Numbered from the stretch's first letter, positions 49,317 through 57,774 are shown. The stretch is 64,000 nt of DNA from Herbaspirillum autotrophicum (GCF_001189915.1 NZ_LFLS01000031.1:1-64000); one strand, 5' to 3'. Notes: generated by a model from the sequence alone, not told the origin. Translations and numbers: made by a program.

Positions 49317-49860
49317 CGTGCACTCCTTTCCAGTAGTGGAAATGTGAAAACTGATCCAACGATAGTGCCTCCATGTTCTGGCAATTGCAATCAAAATCAT
49401 GCAAATAGCAGCGTTCCTGACTTTCCATGACAAATGCATTGCAATTTGACAAGTTTCACCGAAAAGCGGCTTTTGACAGCACCGTCTTATCGCCGCCACG
49501 AAAGGTGTCGTCTGCATGGCACAACACGACGTGGTACATATGTCAATCCTGCATGTGCGGTATAATGCGACCACGTGGGCAAGTTGTGTCTTGTCTGACT
49601 GGTCTTCAGTTTTTTAGTCTCTCTCCGTTACCGGTCGCATGCTTGTCGCAGCTTGAAGCGTAGCGGCTGTTCCCGATCTCAAGTCGTTCAACAAGCTACC
49701 TGCGTGAGTCTCTGCCAGCGTGCCTGCCGGCGAGAGGACTGAGAGTAAATCGTCAAATCGTGCCGGCTGCAATCAGCCGGCTGGCTACTGCGAATCACCG
49801 CTGCACTGGATGCAGCTTGCGGGTAATTGCTTCGGCGACCGCCTTATATGGAAAGAAACA
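49317..49860. other. Long leader and promoter region before infA paralogue
   Basis: No gene is recognised in these 540 bases. A perfect TATAAT is at 49561-49566 and would place a start near 49573, giving an untranslated leader of about 290 bases in front of the IF-1 gene. The leader has a T-rich segment (GTTTTTTAG at about 49610-49618) and GC-rich regions that could fold. Long leaders of this kind are typical of cold-induced mRNAs. Confidence 0.45.
49561..49566 (+). promoter_or_regulatory. Consensus -10 element, probable promoter of the IF-1 paralogue
   Basis: TATAAT matches the sigma-70 -10 consensus exactly in a GC-rich surround. The -35 region is weak (ATATGT at 49538-49543 at the right spacing). 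It is the best promoter candidate for the IF-1 gene at 49861. Confidence 0.45.
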
Positions 49861-50124
49861 ATGGCAAAAGAAGAACTGCTTGAAATGAATGGTCTGGTTG
49901 AAGAAGTGCTGCCGGATTCGCGTTTCCGCGTCAATCTGGACAATGGTCATCAGTTGATCGCCTATACTTCCGGCAAAATGCGTCAGAATCACATCCGTAT
50001 TCTGGCCGGTGACAAAGTCACGCTGGAACTCTCGCCCTACGATCTGAGCAAGGGTCGCATCACCTTCCGTCACCTCGAAAAGCGCGGCCCGATTCCAGGC
50101 GGCCAACAACGTCGTCGTTACTGA
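49861..50124 (+). CDS. infA: Translation initiation factor IF-1 (second copy type)
   Basis: An 87-residue OB-fold protein with the IF-1 core [40 protein letters not shown] and [17 protein letters not shown]. It is longer than the usual 72 residues because of a tail, [15 protein letters not shown]. Betaproteobacteria often carry two infA genes: one in the ribosomal protein operon and this longer paralogue. IF-1 occupies the ribosomal A site during initiation. It lies alone with a long leader, followed 11 bases later by a small gene, and near a cold-shock gene. Confidence 0.93.
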   Translation: MAKEELLEMNGLVEEVLPDSRFRVNLDNGHQLIAYTSGKMRQNHIRILAGDKVTLELSPYDLSKGRITFRHLEKRGPIPGGQQRRRY

Positions 50125-50135
50125 TCGCCGCAGCC

Positions 50136-50447
50136 ATGAGCCAGGAAATGCGCATCGACCGCCAGGTGGGTGCCGATGCCATCTCGGCACGGGCTATTGC
50201 CATCGCGCTCGCTCAAGGCGTGCAGATATCGGAAACCACATGGGATATCGGCACTGACCTGACACACGAGCATGCGCACCGGCTGGAGCTGGTCACCCTG
50301 GCAAAAACGGTTCGCGTCTACTTTCCCGATCCGGAACTCTGCACCAGCGGTCACCCCATGCGCAGCAAAAGAACGGAAGAGCGTTTGCAACGTGCCATCG
50401 CGCAGCTGTTACCGCATGTACCGCAACCGACCTACGCTTACCGCTGA
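50136..50447 (+). CDS. Small protein of unknown function after infA
   Basis: A 103-residue protein that starts 11 bases after infA. It has no transmembrane segment or signal peptide. The start MSQEMRIDRQVGADAISARA suggests a helix, and the centre LAKTVRVYFPDPELCTSGHPMRSKR has a single Cys. No family is recognised. The close spacing suggests cotranscription with the IF-1 paralogue. Confidence 0.55.
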   Translation: MSQEMRIDRQVGADAISARAIAIALAQGVQISETTWDIGTDLTHEHAHRLELVTLAKTVRVYFPDPELCTSGHPMRSKRTEERLQRAIAQLLPHVPQPTYAYR

Positions 50448-50454
50448 TCTGCCC

Positions 50455-50477
50455 GTCGCGGGAACATTTCCCGCGAC
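50455..50477 (+). terminator. Strong hairpin after the infA operon
   Basis: GTCGCGGGAA (50455-50464) pairs perfectly with TTCCCGCGAC (50468-50477) around a CAT loop. It lies seven bases after the stop of the small gene. No T-run follows (AACAGCG), so termination may be weak or rho-assisted, or the stem may protect the mRNA 3' end. Confidence 0.45.
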
Positions 50478-50677
50478 AACAGCGTGGTTCTGAAATGAGT
50501 GCTAGGTAATCCCCGGGTTAACCTGTATATTGAATTCTGCACTTATATCAAGTCGTCTTATTGTCGGTCTCTTTCTCTTGTGCTCTTTCAGAGCCATACC
50601 TGTTTGAATCCCTTCGGTTACATCTTGGTCTCGGGTGCGCTTCGGGCGTTGTCCCTCATTTTTTACAAGGAAGTAAC

Positions 50678-50887
50678 ATGACTACTCAAACTGGTATCGT
50701 CAAATGGTTCAATGACGCCAAGGGCTTCGGCTTTATCACTCCTGATGCAGGTGGCGATGATCTGTTCGCTCACTTTCAAGACATCCAATCGAGCGGCTTC
50801 AAGAGCCTGGCTGAAAACCAACGCGTATCGTTCGAAGTTGGCACAGGCCCTAAAGGCGCCAAAGCTACCAATATCAAGCCTGTCTGA
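50678..50887 (+). CDS. Cold-shock domain protein
   Basis: A 69-residue CspA-family protein. The RNA-binding motifs KGFGFITPD (RNP1) and DLFAHF (RNP2; usually LFVHF) are present, along with [12 protein letters not shown] at the N-terminus. It binds single-stranded RNA and melts structures. An AAGGAAG ribosome binding site lies six bases upstream. A leader of about 150-200 bases lies between it and the preceding hairpin, in keeping with cold-shock regulation. Whether it is cold induced or constitutive cannot be read from sequence. Confidence 0.95.
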   Translation: MTTQTGIVKWFNDAKGFGFITPDAGGDDLFAHFQDIQSSGFKSLAENQRVSFEVGTGPKGAKATNIKPV

Positions 50888-51588
50888 TTGACTGGCGATC
50901 TCTCCGGAGACCGCCACCAGGATGATGCCGGTGCCAGGGACCACGTCGCCGGCACCGGCCGGCAGTATCGATACAAGCAATACCTGCAGTAATCGCAACG
51001 ATGACACCCGGCAGATAGCCTGGGTCACTGAACAGTCCGGACACCTCGCCGATAGCAAGGGTCCGCGCTCTGCGTAATTCACCTCCCTCCCGTATTTCAT
51101 CTTCCCTCCTGTCGTATCTTTCATCTGTATTTCCCACCCGCTTCCGCTCTCACTGTTTGTTCCTGTCATCGCTGTACCCCACATGCATCTTTGCTTTGCG
51201 TGGCCACTCGCAACGCCGTCGCATATACAAATACGAATTCCTTCGTTCCTCGCATTCGCCGATCCGCTTAGTCTCATCCGTAACACCGGTCACACGCTGA
51301 CCTGCCAAAAAAACAACCTGGCATATATGCGCTTTTGGACGTGATGACTGCATTCTTCATGCAAGAACGGATGAGGCTGCATGAAATGCCGTTCATGTCG
51401 CACGAATATGCCTCCTTATGAAATTGGCAAATTAGTTTATGCGTTTTTCGAGCATAAAAATTCGTAGTAAAAGCAACCGTGCAAAGCCACAATGCGCGGG
51501 CCTTCTGATATGCCGCAAAGCCTTCATGGATGCGGCTTTCGTCCGTTCCGTGATAGCGCCGGAACGGATGCCTTTGCCAGGATAAAGT
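50888..51588. other. Gene-free region between cold-shock gene and serine acetyltransferase
   Basis: A 700-base gap. One longer frame on the minus strand crosses it and the cold-shock gene, but it is a low-complexity shadow without a good start. Just after the cold-shock stop (50892-50915) TGGCG-TCTC pairs with GAGA-CGCCA as a short hairpin. A second weak stem (AAAGCC/GGCTTT, about 51515-51537) lies before the acetyltransferase gene. The right half is AT-rich and may hold the promoter of the encapsulin locus. No recognisable operator was found. Confidence 0.4.
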
Positions 51589-52509
51589 ATGAGCATTCGT
51601 CATTTCTTCGAACCGTTGATGGACAGTTCCACGCTTGGCCTTGATGCAGTTGTATCGGGCTTGCGTACCTCGCGCGAGATCACCAACAAGATCCGGCACC
51701 GCGGACACATCCGCGAACTGCCATCGCGCGAAGCCCTCGCTGAAGTCTTGCAAGGTTTATCGGCAGCCTTGTTCCCGACGCACTACGGGCGCACCGATCT
51801 GAATGACGAAACCATCGACTACTTCGTCGGCAATACGCTCAGCTTTACCTTGAATGTGTTGTCGGAACAGGTCCGACGCGGCCTGTTGTTTGTACTCGAA
51901 GAAAATACCCCTGACGCCGATATCAGCAGCAAGGCCATCGATATCACCCGCCAGTTTGCGGCACGTCTGCCAGCCATCCGCGATGTACTGGCCAGCGACA
52001 TCCAGGCCGCCTTTCACGGCGACCCTGCAGCCACCAGCGTCTCGGAAATCCTGCTGTGCTACCCGGGCACCACCGCCATCATCTATCACCGTCTGGCACA
52101 TGCGCTGCACACCTTGGGCACACCGTTGCTGGCGCGCCTGATTGCCGACATCGCGCATTCGGTGACAGGAATCGATATTCATCCGGCAGCACAGATCGGC
52201 GGCAGCTTTTTCATTGATCACGGCACCGGTGTAGTGATCGGCGAAACCACCATCATCGGTCATCGGGTACGCCTGTATCAGGCCGTCACGCTCGGCGCCA
52301 AACGTTTTCCTACCGACGACAACGGCGTACTGATCAAAGGCAACCAGCGCCATCCCATCGTCGAAGACGATGTCGTCATCTATGCCGGCGCCACGATTCT
52401 CGGCCGCGTCACCATCGGCCAGGGCTCGACCATCGGCGGCAATGTCTGGCTGACCCGCAGCGTACCGCCCGGCAGCAATATCTCACAGGCCCAGATGCGC
52501 AACGACTGA
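51589..52509 (+). CDS. epsC: Serine O-acetyltransferase (EpsC/CysE type)
   Basis: A 306-residue serine acetyltransferase. The N-terminal helical domain covers about 1-180. The C-terminal left-handed beta helix contains the active-site segment DIHPAAQIGGSFFIDHGTGVV and GETTIIGHRVRLYQAVTLGA, with the catalytic Asp-His pair. It makes O-acetylserine, the acceptor for sulfide in cysteine synthesis. It lies 72 bases upstream of the encapsulin gene in the same direction and is probably part of the same operon, which would link cysteine supply to the desulfurase inside the compartment. Confidence 0.92.
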   Translation: MSIRHFFEPLMDSSTLGLDAVVSGLRTSREITNKIRHRGHIRELPSREALAEVLQGLSAALFPTHYGRTDLNDETIDYFVGNTLSFTLNVLSEQVRRGLLFVLEENTPDADISSKAIDITRQFAARLPAIRDVLASDIQAAFHGDPAATSVSEILLCYPGTTAIIYHRLAHALHTLGTPLLARLIADIAHSVTGIDIHPAAQIGGSFFIDHGTGVVIGETTIIGHRVRLYQAVTLGAKRFPTDDNGVLIKGNQRHPIVEDDVVIYAGATILGRVTIGQGSTIGGNVWLTRSVPPGSNISQAQMRND

Positions 52510-52581
52510 ATGTGTTCTCACGGCTTACTTGCATCTCTTTATTGATCTTTCTCACCACCAACCTTTCATCACAGGAAAACC

Positions 52582-53499
52582 ATGGCCAGCAAACCCGAAG
52601 TCAATACCGCACTTGGCGATGTCGCCGCCCGTCAACTTGCGATTGCGACGCGCACCGTCCCGCAGATGTCGTCGATCACGCCGCGCTGGCTGACCCATTT
52701 GCTGCAATGGGTGCCGGTCGAGTCCGGTATTTATCGCCTCAATAAAGTCAAAGATGCTTCCAGCGTTGCCGTCGACTGCTCGGCGCGCGACGAACGCGAA
52801 TTGCCGCAAACCTTCGTCGATTACATCGAAAATCCGCGCGAGTACATGCTCAGTGCGGTCAACACCGTGCTCGACGTGCACACCCGCGTTTCCGATCTGT
52901 ACAGCAAGCCGTATAACCAGATTTCGGAACAGTTGCGCCTGACCATTGAAACCATCAAGGAGCGTCAGGAAAGCGAACTGATCAACAACAAGGAATACGG
53001 CCTGCTGCACAGTATCGTTGCGTCGCAACGCATCAAGACCCGCACCGGTGCGCCGACCCCGGATGATCTCGACGAATTGCTGATCAAAGTCTGGAAAGAA
53101 CCCGGCTTTTTCCTCGCCCATCCGGTCACGATTGCCGCCTTCGGCCGCGAATGCACCCGTCGTGGCGTACCGCCGCCGACGGTTTCGCTGTTCGGTTCGC
53201 AATTCATCACCTGGCGCGGTGTACCTCTGATCCCGAGCGACAAGGTTCTGATTGAAGATGGCAAATCCAAGATCATCCTGATTCGTACCGGTGAAAGCCG
53301 TCAGGGCGTGGTCGGCCTGTATCAGCCGGATCTGCCGGGCGAACAAAGCCCGGGCTTGTCGGTGCGCTTCATGGGTATCAATCACAAGGCCATCGCTTCG
53401 TATCTGGTGTCGCTGTATTGCTCGCTGGCTGTGCTGACCGATGACTCCATCGCCGTGCTGGAAGATGTCGAAGTGGGCAAGTACCATGAGTACAAGTAA
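52582..53499 (+). CDS. Family 2A encapsulin nanocompartment shell protein
   Basis: A 305-residue HK97-fold-type shell protein that I recognise as a family 2A encapsulin. Segments include WVPVESGIYRLNKVKD, NPREYMLSAVNTVLDVHTRVSDLY, LLIKVWKEPGFFLAHP and IRTGESRQGVVGLYQPDLPGE. There is no cyclic-nucleotide-binding insert, which separates it from family 2B. Homologues assemble into 60-subunit shells of about 25 nm and package a cysteine desulfurase. The next gene encodes exactly such an enzyme and begins 14 bases before this gene stops. The ribosome binding site is CAGGAAAA. The annotation rests on overall similarity plus context. Confidence 0.9.
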   Translation: MASKPEVNTALGDVAARQLAIATRTVPQMSSITPRWLTHLLQWVPVESGIYRLNKVKDASSVAVDCSARDERELPQTFVDYIENPREYMLSAVNTVLDVHTRVSDLYSKPYNQISEQLRLTIETIKERQESELINNKEYGLLHSIVASQRIKTRTGAPTPDDLDELLIKVWKEPGFFLAHPVTIAAFGRECTRRGVPPPTVSLFGSQFITWRGVPLIPSDKVLIEDGKSKIILIRTGESRQGVVGLYQPDLPGEQSPGLSVRFMGINHKAIASYLVSLYCSLAVLTDDSIAVLEDVEVGKYHEYK

Positions 53500-55219
53500 T
53501 TCTCCCGGCCCCGGTTTGCCTGACGTCGCCGCACTGGCGCAGTTGGCCAATCAATTCTTCAGCAGCTTGCCGTCATCCGCACCGGCCGCCGGTGCAAATG
53601 GTTTGCCGGCTGGCTTGTCGCATTTGAATGCAGCGCCGCCGGCATTGCCAGCCGGCGTATCCGCACCCGGTGCTGGTCTCGGTTTTTCGCCGGCGGCGGC
53701 ACCGCAAGCCGGCGCTGGCAGCGTACCCAACGCGCTCAACGGTGACTTGCCGTTGTCCGGCCCTGGCTCGCGGGTATCGCCGACCGAATTCGGTGTACCC
53801 GGCGATGAAGAACTGAAACATTTGCTGTCCTCTTCGTCGCTCAGCCATCCGCGTCCGGCGGTATTGCCAGAGACCGGCGCCAGCGGCCCGTCCTATTATT
53901 TTCTGGCGCACGCCCGGCCGTTTCCTTCCGGCCTCAATGTTCCCGGTTTGCAAACCGATAGTCTGCATCCGGACAAAGGAAACACGGTACGCGCGCCGTT
54001 CGATATCCATCAGGTACGACGTGATTTTCCGATCTTGCAGGAACGCGTCAACGGCAAGCAACTGATATGGCTGGATAACGCGGCCACCACGCATAAGCCG
54101 CAATCGGTGATCGACCGGCTGGCGTATTTTTATGCGCACGAAAACTCCAACATTCATCGGGCCGCACATGAACTTGCTGCACGCGCCACCGATGCCTATG
54201 AAGGAGCGCGTGAAAAAGTACGCGGCTTCCTGAATGCCCGCTCGGCCAATGAAGTGGTGTACGTGCGCGGCACGACGGAAGCCATCAATCTGGTGGCGCA
54301 AAGCTGGGGCCGCGCCAATATCGGTCGCGATGATGAAATCATCGTCAGCCATCTGGAGCACCACGCCAACATCGTGCCGTGGCAAATGCTGTGCGCTGAA
54401 AAGGGAGCGCGACTGCGCGTGATTCCGGTCGATGATGACGGCCAATTGCAACTCGATGAATACGCCAAACTGTTGAACCCGCGTACCAAGCTGGTGGCGT
54501 TCACTCAGATTTCGAACGCGCTCGGCACCATCACGCCGGCCAGACAGATCATCGACATGGCCCATGCTGCCGGCGCCCGGGTCTTGCTGGATGGTGCGCA
54601 ATCGGTCTCGCATCTGCGGGCTGACGTGCAGGCGTTGAATTGCGACTGGTTCGTATTTTCCGGTCACAAGGTGTTCGGTCCTACCGGTATCGGTGTTTTG
54701 TACGGCAAAGAAGCTTTGCTCAACGACACGCCGCCATGGCAAGGCGGCGGCAACATGATTCGCGACGTCACCTTCGAGCATACGCAGTACCACGATGCGC
54801 CGGGCCGCTTCGAAGCCGGCACCGGCAATATCGCGGATGCCGTGGGACTGGGCGCGGCCATCGACTACGTCAATCGTATCGGTATTGATACCATCGGCGC
54901 CTATGAGCATCAGTTGCTGTTGTACGCGACCGACCGTCTCAAGGAGATCCCGGGTCTGCGCCTGATCGGCACCGCCAAAGACAAAGCCGCCGTATTGTCG
55001 TTCGTGCTGGCCGGTTACAAGACCGAAGAAGTCGGCGCCGCGCTCAACCAGGATGGCATTGCCGTACGTTCCGGCCATCACTGCGCGCAACCGATCTTGC
55101 GTCGCTTCAGTCTCGAAAGCACGGTGCGGCCGTCATTGGCTTTTTATAATAATTGCGCCGATGTCGATGCGCTGGTCGCGTCGCTGGCTCGCCTGAAAAG
55201 CGGTCGCAACAATTTCTGA
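53486..55219 (+). CDS. SufS-type cysteine desulfurase with encapsulin-targeting extension
   Basis: A 577-residue protein. Residues 1 to about 171 are Ala/Pro/Gly-rich and probably disordered, with two conserved-looking hydrophobic islands (ALAQLANQFFSSL near 12-24 and SYYFLAHARPF near 134-144) that may bind the shell. A complete class-II desulfurase follows: DNAATTHKPQ, HRAAHELAARAT, the PLP Lys395 in FSGHKVFGPTG and the catalytic Cys533 in RSGHHCAQP. It removes sulfur from cysteine to form a persulfide and alanine. ATG 53486 overlaps the encapsulin gene by 14 bases, which favours coupled translation in a fixed ratio. An intrinsic terminator follows. Confidence 0.92.
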   Translation: MSTSNSPGPGLPDVAALAQLANQFFSSLPSSAPAAGANGLPAGLSHLNAAPPALPAGVSAPGAGLGFSPAAAPQAGAGSVPNALNGDLPLSGPGSRVSPTEFGVPGDEELKHLLSSSSLSHPRPAVLPETGASGPSYYFLAHARPFPSGLNVPGLQTDSLHPDKGNTVRAPFDIHQVRRDFPILQERVNGKQLIWLDNAATTHKPQSVIDRLAYFYAHENSNIHRAAHELAARATDAYEGAREKVRGFLNARSANEVVYVRGTTEAINLVAQSWGRANIGRDDEIIVSHLEHHANIVPWQMLCAEKGARLRVIPVDDDGQLQLDEYAKLLNPRTKLVAFTQISNALGTITPARQIIDMAHAAGARVLLDGAQSVSHLRADVQALNCDWFVFSGHKVFGPTGIGVLYGKEALLNDTPPWQGGGNMIRDVTFEHTQYHDAPGRFEAGTGNIADAVGLGAAIDYVNRIGIDTIGAYEHQLLLYATDRLKEIPGLRLIGTAKDKAAVLSFVLAGYKTEEVGAALNQDGIAVRSGHHCAQPILRRFSLESTVRPSLAFYNNCADVDALVASLARLKSGRNNF

Positions 55220-55248
55220 CGCCCCATCGGCAATCGTTGTGACTTGAC

Positions 55249-55279
55249 CGGCAGGAAAGCAATTTCCTGCCGTTTTTTT
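55249..55279 (+). terminator. Intrinsic terminator of the encapsulin operon
   Basis: CGGCAGGAAA pairs perfectly with TTTCCTGCCG around a four-base loop and is followed by TTTTTTTA. It lies 30 bases after the desulfurase stop. It is the clearest rho-independent terminator in the window and separates the nanocompartment genes from the HD-domain gene. Confidence 0.92.
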
Positions 55280-55363
55280 ATGCTTCTTCAAACCCGACCG
55301 CTGCCGTGAAACATCATCGGCGATCCGTTATCATCCCCGCTTGTTCATTGCCGATAACGATTC

Positions 55364-56020
55364 ATGTCTTTTCATCCCGCTACATGGCAAACCCATCTGA
55401 TCACACTGGCGAGTGCTGCCGCCGGCAACGATGGCGCCCATGATCTGAGCCACCTGCACCGCGTCTGGCGCACCGCACAAACCCTGCTGACTTCCTATCC
55501 GCAAGCCGATCCATTGGTTGTTCAGGCCGCCTGTTATCTGCACGATCTGGTCAACCTGCCCAAGGATCATCAGCAACGCCATCAGGCTTCCCGTCAATCG
55601 GCGCAGCTTGCCTGCACGCAACTGAGTGCACTGGGTTTTCCTGCCGGGAAATTGACGGCGCTGGCGCATGCCATCGAAGCGCACAGCTTTTCGGCCGCCA
55701 TCAAACCGACGTCCATCGAGGCTTGTATTGTGCAAGATGCGGATCGGCTGGATGCTCTTGGCACGGTCGGACTAGCGCGGCTGTTCTATACCGCCGGTCG
55801 CATGGGCAGCGCACTGGCACATCCCGATGATCCGCTGGCGCAATGCCGCGAGAGTGATGACAAGCGTTATGCACTCGACCATATTGGAATCAAGCTGGCC
55901 GCATTGCCGGCATCGATGCAAACCGGGGCCGGCCGTCTGCTCGGCCAGCAACGCCTGCAACTGCTGCTCGACTTCCGCAGCGCTTTCGTATCGGAATGGA
56001 GCGGCGACGCAAGCCTCTGA
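55364..56020 (+). CDS. HD-domain phosphohydrolase (YedJ-like)
   Basis: A 218-residue HD-superfamily protein. The metal-binding residues are in HDLSHLHRVWRTA, ACYLHDLVNLPK and VQDADRLDALG. Similar proteins (YedJ) act as nucleotide or phosphate-ester phosphohydrolases; the substrate is unknown. It lies beyond the operon terminator, so a link to the encapsulin system is not supported beyond neighbourhood. Confidence 0.85.
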   Translation: MSFHPATWQTHLITLASAAAGNDGAHDLSHLHRVWRTAQTLLTSYPQADPLVVQAACYLHDLVNLPKDHQQRHQASRQSAQLACTQLSALGFPAGKLTALAHAIEAHSFSAAIKPTSIEACIVQDADRLDALGTVGLARLFYTAGRMGSALAHPDDPLAQCRESDDKRYALDHIGIKLAALPASMQTGAGRLLGQQRLQLLLDFRSAFVSEWSGDASL

Positions 56021-56387
56021 GCACCATGCCGTAACGCGCTTCTGCACCATGTTATCGCACGCAGCAGGCATCGGCATCATCTGCGTTGCGCCGCTGTGAA
56101 CAAGGTGCAGCGGCCGATTTCTCGAAAATTGACGGGCTGCAACAATACCGTCCGTGGCATCCCGTGCCCTCTTCCCCACCCATTCAACTTGCCCCACCGC
56201 CCCGTTTCGGGGCGGATTCCTGATGTCTATGTCATGGCCCCGATCCGGAGCGCCAAAGTAGTGCAAAGCAATTCCGGACAGCGATAAACACGCCCTTCCT
56301 CATCCTCGCAGCCATTGGCACGCATTCTGCTAAAGCAACTGTGCAGTCAACTACTCTCATCGATTCTTCTCACCGTAGGAGCACTTC
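56021..56387. other. Regulatory region upstream of the urea transport operon
   Basis: No gene seen. TGCACC (56043-56048) and GGTGCA (56103-56108) are matches to the half-sites of the NtrC-binding motif but are 55 bases apart, not in the usual close palindrome, so their meaning is doubtful. A sigma-54 promoter is listed separately. Confidence 0.45.
56316..56331 (+). promoter_or_regulatory. Sigma-54 promoter of the urt/ure operon
   Basis: TGGCACGCATTCTGCT matches the -24/-12 consensus TGGCACGnnnnTTGCW with one mismatch. The invariant GG and GC pairs are ten bases apart, the required spacing. It is 57 bases upstream of the urtA start. This suggests RpoN transcription with NtrC activation when nitrogen is short, as known for urea use in other proteobacteria. 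Confidence 0.75.
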
Positions 56388-57641
56388 ATGTCACGTCGCA
56401 CAATACTTAAAGCAACAGCACTCGGCGCGTTCGCACTTGCAGCTTCTTCCTGGCTCCCTGCCGCGTTTGCCGCGGATACTATCAAGGTAGGCATCCTGCA
56501 CTCCCTGTCGGGCACCATGGCGATTTCGGAAACCTCGCTCAAAGATGTCGCCCTGATGACGATTGCTGAAATCAACGCCAATGGCGGTGTCATGGGCAAA
56601 CAACTGGAACCGGTGATCGTCGATCCGGCCTCCAACTGGCCACTGTTCGCCGAAAAAGCGCGCCAGTTGATTTCGCAAGACAAGGTATCGGTGGTATTTG
56701 GCTGTTGGACCTCGGTATCGCGCAAGTCGGTACTGCCGGTTTTCAAGGAATTGAACAGCTTGTTGTTCTACCCGGTGCAGTACGAGGGTGAAGAGCTGGA
56801 AAAGAACGTGTTCTACACCGGCGCCGCGCCTAACCAGCAAGCGATTCCGGCGACCGAATATCTGATGTCGAAAGAAGGCGGCGGTGCCAAGCGTTTCGTT
56901 CTGCTCGGTACCGATTACGTTTATCCACGCACCACCAACAAGATTCTGCGCGCCTTCCTGCACAGCAAGGGCGTCAAAGACAGCGATATCGACGAAGTCT
57001 ACACACCGTTCGGTCATTCCGACTACCAGACCATCGTCGCCAACATCAAGAAATTTTCCGCTGGCGGCAAGACTGCCGTGATCTCGACCATCAATGGCGA
57101 CTCCAATGTGCCGTTCTATAAAGAACTCGGTAATGCCGGCCTGAAGGCAACCGACGTGCCGGTGGTTGCATTCTCTGTCGGTGAAGAAGAATTGCGCGGC
57201 GTCGATACCAAACCGCTGGTCGGCCATCTGGCGGCATGGAACTACTTTGAATCGGTGAAGAATCCGGTCAATACCGCCTTCATCAAGAAGTGGAAAGCCT
57301 ACGCCGTCGCCAAGAAACTGCCGAATGCCAACACCGTCGTCACCAACGATCCGATGGAAGCAACTTACGTCGGCCTGTACATGTGGAAGCAAGCCGTAGA
57401 GAAAGCAAAATCCACCGATACCGACAAGGTAATCGCTGCCATGGCCGGCCAGAAGTTCAAGGCACCGTCAGGCTACGAGCTGGAAATGGACGCCACCAAT
57501 CATCATTTGCACAAACCGGTAATGATCGGCGAAATCAAGGCTGACGGTCAGTTCAACGTGGTCAACAAGACCAAGACCACGATCCGTGCGCAACCATGGA
57601 GCCCGTACATCCCGGGCAATGAAGGCAAGCAGAAGATGTAA
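56388..57641 (+). CDS. urtA: Urea ABC transporter, substrate-binding protein
   Basis: A 417-residue periplasmic binding protein of the branched-chain amino acid/urea type. The signal peptide starts MSRRTILKATALGAFAL and ends in AAFAAD. Its SRRTILK fits the twin-arginine (Tat) motif. The mature domain has IKVGILHSLSGTMAISE, LNSLLFYPVQYEGEE and GTDYVYPRTTNKI, typical of UrtA. It binds urea with high affinity and delivers it to UrtBC. It heads the operon, 57 bases after a sigma-54 promoter. Confidence 0.94.
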   Translation: MSRRTILKATALGAFALAASSWLPAAFAADTIKVGILHSLSGTMAISETSLKDVALMTIAEINANGGVMGKQLEPVIVDPASNWPLFAEKARQLISQDKVSVVFGCWTSVSRKSVLPVFKELNSLLFYPVQYEGEELEKNVFYTGAAPNQQAIPATEYLMSKEGGGAKRFVLLGTDYVYPRTTNKILRAFLHSKGVKDSDIDEVYTPFGHSDYQTIVANIKKFSAGGKTAVISTINGDSNVPFYKELGNAGLKATDVPVVAFSVGEEELRGVDTKPLVGHLAAWNYFESVKNPVNTAFIKKWKAYAVAKKLPNANTVVTNDPMEATYVGLYMWKQAVEKAKSTDTDKVIAAMAGQKFKAPSGYELEMDATNHHLHKPVMIGEIKADGQFNVVNKTKTTIRAQPWSPYIPGNEGKQKM

Positions 57642-57774
57642 GGTTTGAGCGCAGTACCCGTCGCTGCAGCGGACGCCCGACATCCCGTTCGCTGCAGCCG
57701 GGCCGCGCGCATCGTTCTCTGTCTCTGTCCGCGCAGCGTTACGCCTCTGAGTCGTTCCAGGTCTTGCCGCACCA

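Noticed and set aside
50663..51286. A 207-codon minus-strand frame over the cold-shock gene and the gap after it
   Set aside because: It runs antisense to the cold-shock gene and its translation is unlike any protein family; probably chance.
53573..55090. A 505-codon open frame on the minus strand
   Set aside because: Antisense to the cysteine desulfurase, which has all catalytic residues.
56043..56108. TGCACC and GGTGCA as an NtrC-binding pair
   Set aside because: The half-sites are 55 bases apart, while NtrC sites are compact palindromes of about 17 bases, so they are not called as an operator.
56391..57392. A 333-codon open frame on the minus strand
   Set aside because: Antisense to urtA; composition is that of a shadow frame.
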